From positions 54,329-118,328 of the forward strand of contig NZ_PPEK01000008.1 in NCBI RefSeq assembly GCF_002899715.1: 64,000 nt of DNA, given 5' to 3'. Below, piece by piece: positions 41,293 to 50,469 of the stretch (within the stretch, counting starts at the first letter, position 1; the number at the start of each line of letters is the position of its first letter). The DNA comes from Enteroscipio rubneri (lineage in GTDB: Bacteria; Actinomycetota; Coriobacteriia; Coriobacteriales; Eggerthellaceae). The notes under the pieces are model-generated. The model saw only the letters and a program-made list of their open reading frames with translations, had not been told where the DNA came from and did not search any database. The position numbers and the translations under genes are program-made.

Positions 41293-42285
41293 CTAGAACC
41301 ATTCCTTCTTGTTCAGCACGTACATGTGCTCGAATTCCGTCTGAGACTTCGTGAGATACAGAATGCCCTCAATAATGGCGATGACCCAGATGACCCACGT
41401 GGCAAGCGTCACCGTGAAGATGCCGCCCACGATGGAAACCGCGAGCATGATGAACCCTGCCGTGTTATAGCCCAGATAAAACTTGTGGATGCCCAACCAC
41501 CCCAAGAAGATGGCCAGCAAACCAGCCGCTACATGGTCTTTCGTTCCCACGACCGGCGGCGCGTACTGCTCTTGACGGTAGGGCTGCTGGTAACCGTACG
41601 GCGCCTGCTGGGGCGGCACGGCATTCGGCCCCACATGGGGCGGTTGCCCATATCCGGGTGCCACATACCCAACTGGAGGCTGGTACGGCGAGCCGGAAGC
41701 CGCACCGAAAGGCGTTGCTGGAGGCTGCTGGGGCATGGAGCGGGTTGCAGGATCGTAACCCGGTTGCTGGGCATCTCCGTACACCGGCGAAGAAGTCGGA
41801 GTCTGGGGCGTCGAATAGGGAATCCAGTCGGGCGCACGGTTCGCGCCAGATTCCGAAGCGGGTTTGTCGGCCCTGTCGGGAGCGGCGTCGGCGACGCCTA
41901 TCCCCGAGGTATCTGCATCGGGAACGTTTCCGTCGGAAGCATCTGCATCAGAGGCTTCATGCGCCTCGGCCCCGTCGCAGGCGCCTGCCCCTTCGACCGC
42001 CTCAACCACTTCCACGATCTCGACGACTTCGAAAGCCTCTGCGGCCTCAGCCGCAACGGAAGGCTCGGCATCGCATGTATCTTCGGCTTCGGAAAGCCCG
42101 CGTGCGCCTGCATTGCCAGCCTCGGCATCGACGAGCGCGTTCTCGGGTGCATCGGCTTCGGAAACCGAGGCTTCTACGGCAGCAAGCTTGGCTTTCGCAG
42201 CATCCAACCGCTCCTGCGCCGCCTTCAATTCAGCTTCGGCTGCAGCAACTTCGTCCGTTGCGTTCAAAGGTTTGTTGGTGTCCAT
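41293..42285 (-). CDS. TM2-domain membrane protein with long disordered N-terminus
   Basis: 330 residues. Residues 12-45 form a short coiled coil (AAAEAELKAAQERLDAAKAKL), then an acidic Ala/Glu/Asp region, then a Pro/Gln/Tyr-rich stretch, and finally a TM2 domain: VAAGLLAIFLGWLGIHKFYLGYNTAG and the second helix WVIWVIAIIEGILYL. The domain order is that of actinobacterial TM2 proteins; function unknown. A coiled coil at the start suggests partner binding in the cytoplasm. Confidence 0.88.
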   Translation of the reverse strand: MDTNKPLNATDEVAAAEAELKAAQERLDAAKAKLAAVEASVSEADAPENALVDAEAGNAGARGLSEAEDTCDAEPSVAAEAAEAFEVVEIVEVVEAVEGAGACDGAEAHEASDADASDGNVPDADTSGIGVADAAPDRADKPASESGANRAPDWIPYSTPQTPTSSPVYGDAQQPGYDPATRSMPQQPPATPFGAASGSPYQPPVGYVAPGYGQPPHVGPNAVPPQQAPYGYQQPYRQEQYAPPVVGTKDHVAAGLLAIFLGWLGIHKFYLGYNTAGFIMLAVSIVGGIFTVTLATWVIWVIAIIEGILYLTKSQTEFEHMYVLNKKEWF

Positions 42286-42568
42286 ACGCGCCTCTCTCTA
42301 CTGCATCTATGGCGTTTGTACCGTCATAGTACGTGCACGCCGACCACCGGGGCGGATTCGTCACAATACCGTTAACGTGTCGATGGATTCTTAAGAAGCC
42401 CGACGCACCGGCAACACGCATGCTCACGCGCCCCGCCCGCACGAGGCGCGCATGCCGCGAACCTCTGCCCGTCGCCTTCCGTCGACTCCCCGTCGTCCGC
42501 GAGATACGAGTCGATCCTACCGACCGGCCTTCGCTGTCCCAAAAAGCATTCAACATGCAAACGCAGTC

Positions 42569-43510
42569 TTATTTATCCTTGTTGTGCGATTTGCCGAGCA
42601 ATCCCATGATACGCTCGCGGAATATGACCCCCAAAAGCGCAATGACGGCCGCTACGGCGAAGATGGCAACGCTCTCGATGATGCGGCCTTCCACCAAACC
42701 GTCGGCAGCATACGTCGAAACAACGATGCCCGGAATGCGTCCGATATTCGACAGCACCAGAAACGTCCGCATCCGCATATCCGTGAGCGGCACGAGGTAG
42801 GTGAACACATCCTTCGGTAGGCCGGGAATGAGGAACAGGACGAACACGATGATGTTGAGCTTGCCCGATTGCTCGAAGCGCCGGAACTTCTCCAGATGCT
42901 GCGTTGGCACCATGCTCTGAACAAACGGCGCACCCAGCTTGTGCACAAGCGCGAAAATGAACGCACTCGAGAAAACGCAGCCGATAAAGATGATGAGCGC
43001 GCCGAGCCACGGGCCGTACAGCATGCCAGCCGCCACCTGCACCACCTCGCCCGGGATGAACGCTACGACGATCTGCAGGAACTGCAACCCCAACAAGATG
43101 AGGAAGCCGACCGGACCCGCACCGCGCACGTCGTCGATGATGCGGTCAATGCCGCCAGGCTCAAACAGATCGTGGAAATACGGCCACAAGAGCACACAGA
43201 TAAGAACCATCAATCCGAAAAAGGCGATGAGGCCGACGAATTTGAAGATATCGGCCTTCTCGATCTTGCGACCGCGAACGACTACGTGCTCTCCGTCCCC
43301 TTCATGCAGGACCCCGTCGCGATTATCGCGCGGGGTTTTCTCGCGCGGTTCCTGATCGCATTCGCGCGAAGCTTCTTTGCGCTGGGCCTCGTGGCGCCCG
43401 AGCGGCATCCCATCGCGCTCGCCGGCAGCTTTCTCGCCGGCGGTTTTTTCGTCGATGGCTTGCTCGTCGGCAGCCTGCTTCTTCTTTCCCGCGTGGAACG
43501 TATCAGTCAT
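42569..43510 (-). CDS. VTT/DedA (TVP38/TMEM64) family membrane protein
   Basis: 313 residues. About 85 charged N-terminal residues precede a VTT domain: a first helix FVGLIAFFGLMVLICVLLW, then FIPGEVVQVAAGMLYGPWLGALI, FALVHKLGAPFV and FLIPGLPKDVFTYLVPLTDM. The E-V-G-Y-G pattern is the TVP38 signature; relatives act in membrane phospholipid transport. It starts at 43510, overlapping the end of the PRC-barrel gene by eight bases, so the two are translationally coupled. Confidence 0.9.
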   Translation of the reverse strand: MTDTFHAGKKKQAADEQAIDEKTAGEKAAGERDGMPLGRHEAQRKEASRECDQEPREKTPRDNRDGVLHEGDGEHVVVRGRKIEKADIFKFVGLIAFFGLMVLICVLLWPYFHDLFEPGGIDRIIDDVRGAGPVGFLILLGLQFLQIVVAFIPGEVVQVAAGMLYGPWLGALIIFIGCVFSSAFIFALVHKLGAPFVQSMVPTQHLEKFRRFEQSGKLNIIVFVLFLIPGLPKDVFTYLVPLTDMRMRTFLVLSNIGRIPGIVVSTYAADGLVEGRIIESVAIFAVAAVIALLGVIFRERIMGLLGKSHNKDK

Positions 43511-44465
43511 CTTTGCGAGCCTTATCGAATTCGTCTTTGAACGCCGAGAACATATTCTTCTTTCGAGCAGGTTTTTCGGCCGGTTTCTTCTTGGCGGCCG
43601 GCTTGGGCGCATCTGGCGTCGCCGCATCCTCCGCCTTCTCGATCGCCTGCTCGTCTTTGGAGGGCTTAGGACCACGAGCCTTGTCGTACTCCTCCTTGAA
43701 GTCCGAGAACATGGTCTTGGACTTCGCGATCTGTCGACCGGTCGCGTAGGCCCCCTTGTTCACTGCTTCGCCGGTCTTCTTGGCGGCCTCGCTTACGACG
43801 GGCTTCGCCTTGTCGACCGTGGTCTTGGCCTTGTCGACGACAACCGCCGTGGCCGCGCCTGCCTTTTCCGCCACGCCGCCTTCAGCCGCGAGCTGCTTCA
43901 CCTCATTGTCCACGAGGATGGCGCCGAGCACGGGCTCGTCGTCCTGCTGGGCCTCGTCGCCCGTCTGCGCGAGGGCTGCCCCCATTCCGCGCCGGAAACC
44001 CCGTATCATATCGGATGAGATGATACGCTTGCCCAAAAGCGCGTTAGCGGTCATGCCCCCGTCGGTTTCAATAGTGTCGACCGCACCCGTGACGCAGTTG
44101 AACGTGACATTGCCCACGATGCCGAACACCTCGCCGTCTTCGGTCATCACAGGCAGGCCCACCCACAGCACGCAGCGATCCCAATCAACGCCAAGTTCCT
44201 TGCATGCCGCTCGACCGGTCGCCTCGGGCACGGGACGTACGATAATGCGCCCGTCCACGATGTCGTAGCCATTGATGGAAACGAACTGGTCCTTGCGACG
44301 GAACATCCACAGAAGGTCGGGGCGCTTCACGATGAAGCCGATGCAGCGCTTTTCCTGAGGATGGAAGACGAAGCGGCGCACTTTGCCGATGCGCTTCCTG
44401 CCATTTTTGCCGCCGAGGACGCGCACCCCCGTGAGCTCCTGCGTGGTAATGAGTTTGCTAGCCAT
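43503..44465 (-). CDS. PRC-barrel domain protein
   Basis: 320 residues. Two PRC-barrel units (about 5-75, beginning SKLITTQELTGVRVLGGKN, and about 95-160, with VGLPVMTEDGEVFGIVGNV) are followed by a Lys/Ala-rich helical tail with repeats such as DKAKTTVDKAKPVV and two copies of a SDFKEEYDKAR / SAFKDEFDKAR motif. The tail resembles late-embryogenesis-like or YtxH-type helices. Starts at 44465 just after GGAGAAGAAGGA. Probably cytoplasmic or membrane-associated; partners unknown. It lies in the envelope-related cluster between YtxH and VTT genes. Confidence 0.85.
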   Translation of the reverse strand: MASKLITTQELTGVRVLGGKNGRKRIGKVRRFVFHPQEKRCIGFIVKRPDLLWMFRRKDQFVSINGYDIVDGRIIVRPVPEATGRAACKELGVDWDRCVLWVGLPVMTEDGEVFGIVGNVTFNCVTGAVDTIETDGGMTANALLGKRIISSDMIRGFRRGMGAALAQTGDEAQQDDEPVLGAILVDNEVKQLAAEGGVAEKAGAATAVVVDKAKTTVDKAKPVVSEAAKKTGEAVNKGAYATGRQIAKSKTMFSDFKEEYDKARGPKPSKDEQAIEKAEDAATPDAPKPAAKKKPAEKPARKKNMFSAFKDEFDKARKDD

Positions 44466-44624
44466 ATCCTTCTTCTCCACGGCTACGCGGCGCGTTGTCC
44501 GACGGCTTTGCCGCGGCAACCCCCAACGCTGCACTGCCGTCGCATACTCGAGAAGCGGCACGCGGCGCGGCTGAGAACATGCCGCCCGCGTTGCCGCTTC
44601 GATTCGTTCGCCTGCTTGCTCGCT

Positions 44625-45170
44625 CTAGGCTTGGGGCTTGTCGTCACCCGCCACCGCGTCGGCGACGTCGTCGGCCTTGTCCTTCGCCTTGTCGGCAGCA
44701 TGCTGCACCGCGTCAGCCGCAACCGGAATGGTGTCGCTCACGGAATCATGGGCAGCTTCGGCGTTCTGCGCAACTTGCGAGGCGATGCGCTGTCGCGCGG
44801 CCTCGATCTTGTCGCGCAGCTCGTCGTTTTTCTGCGAGAACGCCGGCTTGATGGTGTCGGCAGCCTCCTGGACGCGCGAAGCGGCCTGTCCGTACAGCTC
44901 CTGGCCCTTGGCCTGGGCCTCCTGAGCCACCTGCTGGCCCTTGGAAGCCACATCGTGCATGACTTCCTGGCCCTTGCTCGTGGCCTCCTGGTAGGCCTGC
45001 TGCACGTTAGCGGACGCCTGGGAGCCCAGCTCCTGCGCCTCGCCCCATGCGTCGCTCATCTTTTCGGTAACCATGGCCCGCGTCTCGTTGCCCGAGCGGG
45101 GAGCGTACAGCAGCGCGACGGCGGCGCCAACCAAACCGCCGATGAGGAAAGATCCGAGTTTGTTGCCCAT
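44625..45170 (-). CDS. YtxH-like membrane-anchored helical protein
   Basis: 181 residues. The N-terminal YtxH hallmark (GSFLIGGLVGAAVALLYAPRSG) is a single membrane helix followed by a basic tripeptide. The rest is a long amphipathic helix built from Gln/Ala/Lys repeats (SKGQEVMHDVASKGQQVAQEA). AGGAGG precedes the ATG. In other bacteria such proteins are general-stress or envelope-associated. A -10 TATAAT on the minus strand lies at 45213-45218. Confidence 0.87.
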   Translation of the reverse strand: MGNKLGSFLIGGLVGAAVALLYAPRSGNETRAMVTEKMSDAWGEAQELGSQASANVQQAYQEATSKGQEVMHDVASKGQQVAQEAQAKGQELYGQAASRVQEAADTIKPAFSQKNDELRDKIEAARQRIASQVAQNAEAAHDSVSDTIPVAADAVQHAADKAKDKADDVADAVAGDDKPQA

Positions 45171-45212
45171 GTCTGCCTCCTAATTGGAATCCTGGACGTT
45201 TGTGGTGACCTC

Positions 45213-45218
45213 ATTATA
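45213..45218 (-). promoter_or_regulatory. -10 element before the YtxH gene
   Basis: Minus-strand TATAAT 43 bp before the ATG at 45170; no obvious -35. Confidence 0.45.
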
Positions 45219-45355
45219 GGGGCACCTATCTAACGCCGGCATGGAAAACACGAGCGTTCTATGATTAAGTTGCTATTTCGTTGCTGAACAAAGAACGCGG
45301 CACCGCGAACGCCGGAGCATTCTCGCTCTGACCGCGACCGACCAAAGCTGCCGAG

Positions 45356-46036
45356 CTAAAGGCCCATTTCCTTCTTCAGTTTAGCCAGCTCGTCATCTAC
45401 GGCGGCGTCAGTACCGGCGGCGGCGTACTTCGCTTCGAGCGCAGCGGCCTCGTCGACCGGCTGCTGGCTGAGCTCGTGCATGGCGTTCGCTCGGTCGAGC
45501 ATCTGGTCGGCTTTCGCCTCCATGCGGTCGAAGGCGCTCACGGCGCCGGCAGCCTTGTCGGCGCCGGCCGAGAACTCGTTGACTTTATCCTGCGTCTGAG
45601 CGACGGCGACTTTCGCCTTGATGGCTTCGCGGCGACCGTTCAGCAGTTCGATGTCGCCCACCAGCTTGTCGTGCATCTGGCGCATTTTCGCGGCGTTCTC
45701 GTGCGCGGCGTCGAACGTGGTCTTGAGGCTGGCCGCTTTCGCCTCCAGCTCCTGCTTCTTGGACAAGAACGTGCGAGCATCGTCCTCATTGCCGGCAGAC
45801 AGCGCTTTGCGCGCCAGGCCATCGTATTTCGCGATGTCGGAAGCGTTCTCGTCGACCAGACGCTTTGTGCGCGCCTCCTCGGCCATGACGCCCGCAGTTT
45901 CGCGTTTGACCTCTGCCAGGTTCTCGGTAAGATCGCGCAGGTACTGGTCGATCATCTTGCTGGGATCTTCTGCCTTATCGAGCAGATCGTTAATGTTTGC
46001 CTTGATGATGTCAGCGAAGCGGTCAAGCATTCCCAT
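45356..46036 (-). CDS. pspA: PspA/IM30 family protein
   Basis: 226 residues, all helical. It begins MGMLDRFADIIKANINDLLDKAEDPSKMIDQYLRDL, the classic PspA/Vipp1 amphipathic start, followed by a long coiled coil. Peripheral membrane protein of the ESCRT-III superfamily that forms membrane-bound oligomers during envelope stress. The ATG at 46036 has AGGAG eight bases upstream; a GTG at 46045 is too close to that site. It lies 33 bp downstream of the TPM-domain gene, so the two are probably one operon. Confidence 0.93.
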   Translation of the reverse strand: MGMLDRFADIIKANINDLLDKAEDPSKMIDQYLRDLTENLAEVKRETAGVMAEEARTKRLVDENASDIAKYDGLARKALSAGNEDDARTFLSKKQELEAKAASLKTTFDAAHENAAKMRQMHDKLVGDIELLNGRREAIKAKVAVAQTQDKVNEFSAGADKAAGAVSAFDRMEAKADQMLDRANAMHELSQQPVDEAAALEAKYAAAGTDAAVDDELAKLKKEMGL

Positions 46037-46069
46037 GTCGTTCACTCCTGTCGTTCGGTCCGGTACTGT

Positions 46070-47374
46070 CTATTCGTGCGCGTCGGGGGAGGTATCCCCG
46101 CGTGCGGGCATGGCTGGGCTGGTCGCGGCCCCTTGGTCGAATTCGTCGGCAACGGATGCCGCGGCGGATGCGGCCGCCGAAACGGGCACGGGCGCAACCG
46201 GAACGGCGGCAGGAGTCGCGGCGGGCGTGGCGGCTTGCGGGGCGTCGGAGGCATACTTTTTCGCAAGCTCCTCGACTTCCTCATCGCCGAACTTCTCAAG
46301 CGGGGTCCTGAGAATCTCCTCCTGGAGCTTGTGGTCGCGCTCTTCTTGTTCGCGCCGAGCGCGGAAGACGCGCACACCCACGTACACGAGCGCCGGCACG
46401 AGCACGATGGCAATGCACATAAGCGAGCCTGCGAAGTAGGTATCCTTCGCCATGATGGTCTCGCCGGTATCCGCAAACGCCTTCGAGAATATCTCCTCTT
46501 CCGAAATGGAAGGGTTCCGATAATATTTGTCGAGGTTTCCGGCTAGCACATCGATCGCCGCGTCGTCCATGATGGGCGTCACCTCATCGCCCATGGTGAA
46601 ACCGCAATCGAAACCGCCCTCGCCATCGTCGCAGAACACGAGTAGGAAATGCCCTTCGTCTGAAAACAGCTTGTCGTAGTTGCTTTCGGCGAACGCCACA
46701 AGATCGGCCGATGAGCCATTCGGCAGGATGTACACGTAGGGTTGCACGCCCGTTTTCTGATAAAACGTGCGCAGGCCGCTCTCCATTTTCGATGCGTCGT
46801 GGATCCAGTCGCCATCCTCATCGGTGTAGTAGCCGGTCTCGGAAACGGAACCGGCCGACAGTGCCGTGCGCTCGATGATAGGAGTGCCGTCGATATGGAA
46901 GCCCGCACATGAGCTGACCAGCCCGGAGAACCCGGACAGCAGCAACAGGGCGGCGATGGCGATGAGTATCCAGCGTCGTTTGCGCCGCCGCGCGGCCGGA
47001 TCAATCGGCTCCGGGGCTTCAGCGGGACCCGTTGCATACGCGCCCTGGTCGTACCGTCTGCCAGATGTTTCGATAACTACGGGAACGATCTGGGGGTCGC
47101 GCCGCCGGCGATGATGGAAGCCGCCTCGAGGAGGACGTCTTTCGGGCGGCGGACCGCTCGGAGCGCTGTTCGGGCGGCGCGACGGTTGCGCTTGCGAACC
47201 GCTGGGCTGGCTCGGCGACGAGCTGCCGGATGCGCTGCCGTACGACCGTCCGCCAGAGGATCGGCCACCGGAGAAGCCGCCTGACGATCGACCGCCTCCC
47301 GAAAAGCCGCCTGACGATCGACCTCCGGACGAGCGTCCGCCGTCGTTGCTGCCCCCGTCGCCCGACCTGCCCAT
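46070..47374 (-). CDS. TPM-domain membrane protein with Gly/Ser-rich N-terminus
   Basis: 434 residues. About 60 residues of Gly/Ser/Arg repeats (SGGRSSGGFSGG type), a basic proline-rich stretch, a membrane helix near 145-165 (ILIAIAALLLLSGFSGLV), an outer TPM domain (QPYVYILPNGSSADLVAFAES, HFLLVFCDDGEGGFDCGFTMG, AIDVLAGNLDKYY), a second helix near 325-345, and a charged then Ala/Pro-rich cytoplasmic tail. TPM domains are metal-binding, phosphatase-like or repair-associated. The ATG at 47374 has GAGAGGGG upstream. It immediately precedes pspA, implying a joint membrane role. Confidence 0.85.
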   Translation of the reverse strand: MGRSGDGGSNDGGRSSGGRSSGGFSGGGRSSGGFSGGRSSGGRSYGSASGSSSPSQPSGSQAQPSRRPNSAPSGPPPERRPPRGGFHHRRRRDPQIVPVVIETSGRRYDQGAYATGPAEAPEPIDPAARRRKRRWILIAIAALLLLSGFSGLVSSCAGFHIDGTPIIERTALSAGSVSETGYYTDEDGDWIHDASKMESGLRTFYQKTGVQPYVYILPNGSSADLVAFAESNYDKLFSDEGHFLLVFCDDGEGGFDCGFTMGDEVTPIMDDAAIDVLAGNLDKYYRNPSISEEEIFSKAFADTGETIMAKDTYFAGSLMCIAIVLVPALVYVGVRVFRARREQEERDHKLQEEILRTPLEKFGDEEVEELAKKYASDAPQAATPAATPAAVPVAPVPVSAAASAAASVADEFDQGAATSPAMPARGDTSPDAHE

Positions 47375-47669
47375 GATAAGCCCCTCTCGCCCTTCACGAT
47401 CCACGCTCGGCGCAGATAGATTCTCCACTTTCATTGTAGCATGGGCGTCGCGCGCGCCGCATGAGCGCGCAGCTTGGAAGTCGAAGATAATGAAGTGCGG
47501 GTCCGGCGAGGTCGAACCGCATGGGGAAACCTTGGCGGTGCGCGCCACGCTAGCTCGCGCTTCGGGCACCGCGTGGCGGGAAGCGCACAGGCCCCATGGC
47601 GTATCGGGACGCTCGCACGGCAATGCTGCGCTGCCGCGCTTCAATCAAAGAGCAAGCTACTTCGCCACG

Positions 47670-48659
47670 TTATGCGTATTGGCTGACCAGCTCGTTAAGA
47701 ACGTTGGGAAGCGACAAACCTGCGGCGGCGCAGGCGGCGGGGAACAGCGAGCGCTCGGCCATGCCGGGCGACACGTTTACCTCGAAAACGCGCGCTTGGG
47801 CGCCATCCCATATAAGGTCGATGCGAGCGAGGTCGCGCACGTTATAGGCACGATACACTTCCAGCGCAGCGCGCTCGATCTCGGCGCGGATAGCCTGCGC
47901 GTCGGCTTCGTCGGGCGCGAGCGAGGCGTTGCGCACAGGCGCGAAATACTCCACGGCGCCGGGCGTCATCCGGGCCTCGGTATCGTACATGCCGCCCTTC
48001 GGCACGATCTCCACCGGCGGCAGCGCATGCGCGTCCCACCCGGTGCCGAGCACCGACACGGCCATCTCCACGCCATCGATCCACTGCTCGATTACCACGG
48101 CCTCGTCGAACGAGAGCGCATCGAGGATGGCTTCGCCCAGATCGTCGACCGAGTCCACCTTGTGCACGCCCATGGCGCTTCCGCCGTGAGCGGGCTTCAC
48201 AGCAACGGGGTAACCGCCGATCACGCGCTCTTCGACCAGATCGAGCGCCGTAGCCGCACCCATGTCCTTGAACGCGTCGCGTGCCAGGTAGAGGCCCTGC
48301 GGCCACGAAGCGACCGGCGCGTCACCGGTGATGGCGCGGTAGGCGGCCATCTCGGAGTGCATGGAGTCCTTGTTCCATGCCCGTTGGCACACGCTGGATG
48401 GCGAGCCGACAAACGGTATGTCCAGGAACTCGAGCAGGCTCTGGATGGTACCGTCCTCACCGTGCTTGCCGTGCAGGGCGCTGTAGCACACGTCGGGCCG
48501 CTCGCTGCGCAGCGTGGGCACCAGGTCGCTTGTGGTGTCGAGCGGCACCACCTTGTGGCCAGCTTCTTCGAGCGCCGCGCACACGTTCCTGCCGCTGGCC
48601 AGAGAGAACTCGCGCTCGAACGACGCACCGCCCATCAACACTGCAACTTTGAGGCCCAT
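47670..48659 (-). CDS. ddl: D-alanine--D-alanine ligase
   Basis: 329 residues, ATP-grasp. Makes the D-Ala-D-Ala dipeptide for peptidoglycan. Signatures: VAVLMGGASFEREFSLASG, LHGKHGEDGTIQSLLE, the ATP lid VKPAHGGSAMGVHKV, and VEMAVSVLG. The usual metal-binding C-terminal ENT-x-PGM appears as EVNVSPGM, keeping E and N but replacing T. Length is normal. Upstream lies the aminotransferase gene on the same strand (111 bp). Confidence 0.94.
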   Translation of the reverse strand: MGLKVAVLMGGASFEREFSLASGRNVCAALEEAGHKVVPLDTTSDLVPTLRSERPDVCYSALHGKHGEDGTIQSLLEFLDIPFVGSPSSVCQRAWNKDSMHSEMAAYRAITGDAPVASWPQGLYLARDAFKDMGAATALDLVEERVIGGYPVAVKPAHGGSAMGVHKVDSVDDLGEAILDALSFDEAVVIEQWIDGVEMAVSVLGTGWDAHALPPVEIVPKGGMYDTEARMTPGAVEYFAPVRNASLAPDEADAQAIRAEIERAALEVYRAYNVRDLARIDLIWDGAQARVFEVNVSPGMAERSLFPAACAAAGLSLPNVLNELVSQYA

Positions 48660-48769
48660 TGTGGCTTCCTTTCGGTCCGTTCTCCCTGCTCAATCGGCAA
48701 GCCCTGAGACTGGCGCCGCGGGGAATTCTTCGGCTTCGACGACTTCGTCGCTTCCGCTGAGGATGACAT

Positions 48770-50035
48770 TCATTCGGCTTCGATGGCGCCGGCTTCCAGG
48801 AATGCGCGATACAGCTCCAACCGGTCATTGATGACGCCGGCAAGGCGGCGAACGGCTTCGGTTATGTTCTCGGGGCTCTCATAGCAGAACGCTATGCGCA
48901 TGCAGTTCTTCCCGGTCTTCCCATCGGGGAAGAAGCCGTCACCCGGCGTGTATGTCACGCCGTTCTCCAGCGCCACCGACAGCATGGAGCCCGTGTCCAC
49001 GTACGATGGCAGCGCGACCCATACGAAGAAGCCGCCTTCGGGACGCGTCCACGAGGCCTCTGCCGGGAAGTGCTCGTCGAGCGCGGCCAACATGGCATCG
49101 CGCCGGACGCGGTAGGTGTCCACGAACTTCTGCAGCGTCTTCTGCCACGGCGTATCGGTGAAGTAGTGCTCCACTACCACCTGGTTGAACGCGCTACCGC
49201 AGAGGTCGGTTCCCTGCTTGACCAGATTGATCTTGGCCAGCACGCTCTTCGGAGCGGCTATCCAGCCGGTGCGCAGACCCGGTGCGAACACCTTCGACAC
49301 CGTACCCAGATACACCACGCCGTCGGAGAGCGCTTTGAGCGGCAGCACGTGACCGCCCTCGTAGCGCAGGCGGCCGTAGGGATCGTCCTCCACCACCATG
49401 AAGCCGTACTCCTCGGAAAGCTCGATGAGGCGCTTGCGGCGGGCGGGCACCATGGTCACGCCGCCGGGGTTCTGGAAGTTCGGGATGGTGTAGAGGAACT
49501 TCAGGCGCGGGTTACCCTTGCCGATGCGTGCGAGCTCTTCCTCCAGCAGGTCCATGCGCATGCCCTCGTCGTCGAAGGGGATGCAACGGATGTCGGGCTC
49601 GTAGGCGGAAAACGCCTGCAGCGCGCCCAGGTAGGTGGGACCCTCGGCCAGCACGATGTCGCCCGGGTTCAGGAACGTCTTGGCAATAAGGTCGAGCGCC
49701 TCTTGAGCGCCCGTGGTTATCATGACGTTCTCGGGCTTGGCGCGCACGCCGATGTCGCGCATGAGATCGCAGAACACCTGCTTCGTCTCCACGCGGCCGT
49801 CGGTGGAGCCGTATTGCAGCGCCACGGCGCGCTCGTCGTCGCACGCGGCGCGCGCGGCCGTGCGGATGGCGGCGTGCGGCAGCAGCGACACGTCGGGCAT
49901 GCCGCCGGAGAGCGAGATGATGTTGGGGTTCGACGCAGCGGCGAACAGGTCGCGCACGGCGGAAGAGCGCATCTTCACGACGCGTTCGGCAATCTTGTCG
50001 CCCGTCTGGTCAAATGTGAGGTGAGCCGTAGTCAT
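48770..50035 (-). CDS. PLP-dependent aminotransferase (class I/II, 2-aminoadipate type)
   Basis: 421 residues. Fold type I: substrate-arm loop SGGMPDVSLLP, TTGAQEALDLIAKTF, YTIPNFQNPGGVTM, EDDPYGRLRY, the PLP lysine in TVSKVFAPGLRTGW and the carboxylate arginine in CMRIAFCY. Closest in motif to Lys/2-aminoadipate and kynurenine-type (MocR-like) enzymes, without an HTH domain. The start at 50035 overlaps the preceding gene by four bases (ATGA) and lacks its own ribosome site, so it depends on coupled translation. Amino-acid substrate unknown. Confidence 0.92.
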   Translation of the reverse strand: MTTAHLTFDQTGDKIAERVVKMRSSAVRDLFAAASNPNIISLSGGMPDVSLLPHAAIRTAARAACDDERAVALQYGSTDGRVETKQVFCDLMRDIGVRAKPENVMITTGAQEALDLIAKTFLNPGDIVLAEGPTYLGALQAFSAYEPDIRCIPFDDEGMRMDLLEEELARIGKGNPRLKFLYTIPNFQNPGGVTMVPARRKRLIELSEEYGFMVVEDDPYGRLRYEGGHVLPLKALSDGVVYLGTVSKVFAPGLRTGWIAAPKSVLAKINLVKQGTDLCGSAFNQVVVEHYFTDTPWQKTLQKFVDTYRVRRDAMLAALDEHFPAEASWTRPEGGFFVWVALPSYVDTGSMLSVALENGVTYTPGDGFFPDGKTGKNCMRIAFCYESPENITEAVRRLAGVINDRLELYRAFLEAGAIEAE

Positions 50036-50469
50036 GGCGAACAGGTTAGCACCGCGTCGTTCAAAAAATGCGTCGCGTCGCGAAAAGCCCGCAAAGCAAC
50101 CAAATCGTCGGTGAAGCTCACTTCCACGCGTGCTCGGCCGGCGAACTCGTCCGTCCACTCGGTGGTACCGACGAACACCATCCCATCACCCGCACCGCGC
50201 GCAGAGGCCGCTTCCGCACGCGCTAGAAGGCTGATAACGAGGTGCTCCAGCACGTGGGGCAGCGATGTGCGCTCCAGAACCGCGCCGAACGTATCGCCAT
50301 CGTCGTTGACGCACGCGTGGCTGGGAACGTCGGGGAAGGCTGCGCGAATATGATCGGCCAGCAGCGGAGACGAGCATCGCGGTGCGCCGGGCGCGACAAC
50401 CACGTCGCACACCACGCGATCGGGACGCACCGTCAGCCGCTCGACCTCGATGACGCTACGCGTCTGCAC
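50032..50469 (-). CDS. Conserved-looking protein of unknown function
   Basis: About 145 residues if started at the GTG at 50469, which has GAGGCGGG upstream and overlaps the preceding gene's end; an ATG pair at 50505 lacks a ribosome site. Motifs such as HVLEHLVISLLARA, FVGTTEWTDEF and ARVEVSFTDDLVALRAF resemble the amino-terminal domain that precedes the ATP-grasp part of cyanophycin-synthetase-like proteins, but only weakly and without an ATP-grasp domain. It is translationally coupled to the aminotransferase gene, hinting at a shared amino-acid-related role. Treat as unknown. Confidence 0.6.
   Translation of the reverse strand: MQTRSVIEVERLTVRPDRVVCDVVVAPGAPRCSSPLLADHIRAAFPDVPSHACVNDDGDTFGAVLERTSLPHVLEHLVISLLARAEAASARGAGDGMVFVGTTEWTDEFAGRARVEVSFTDDLVALRAFRDATHFLNDAVLTCSP

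Noticed and set aside
49070..50353. 427-residue open frame on the plus strand
   Set aside because: Antisense to the aminotransferase and its neighbour; low-complexity composition.
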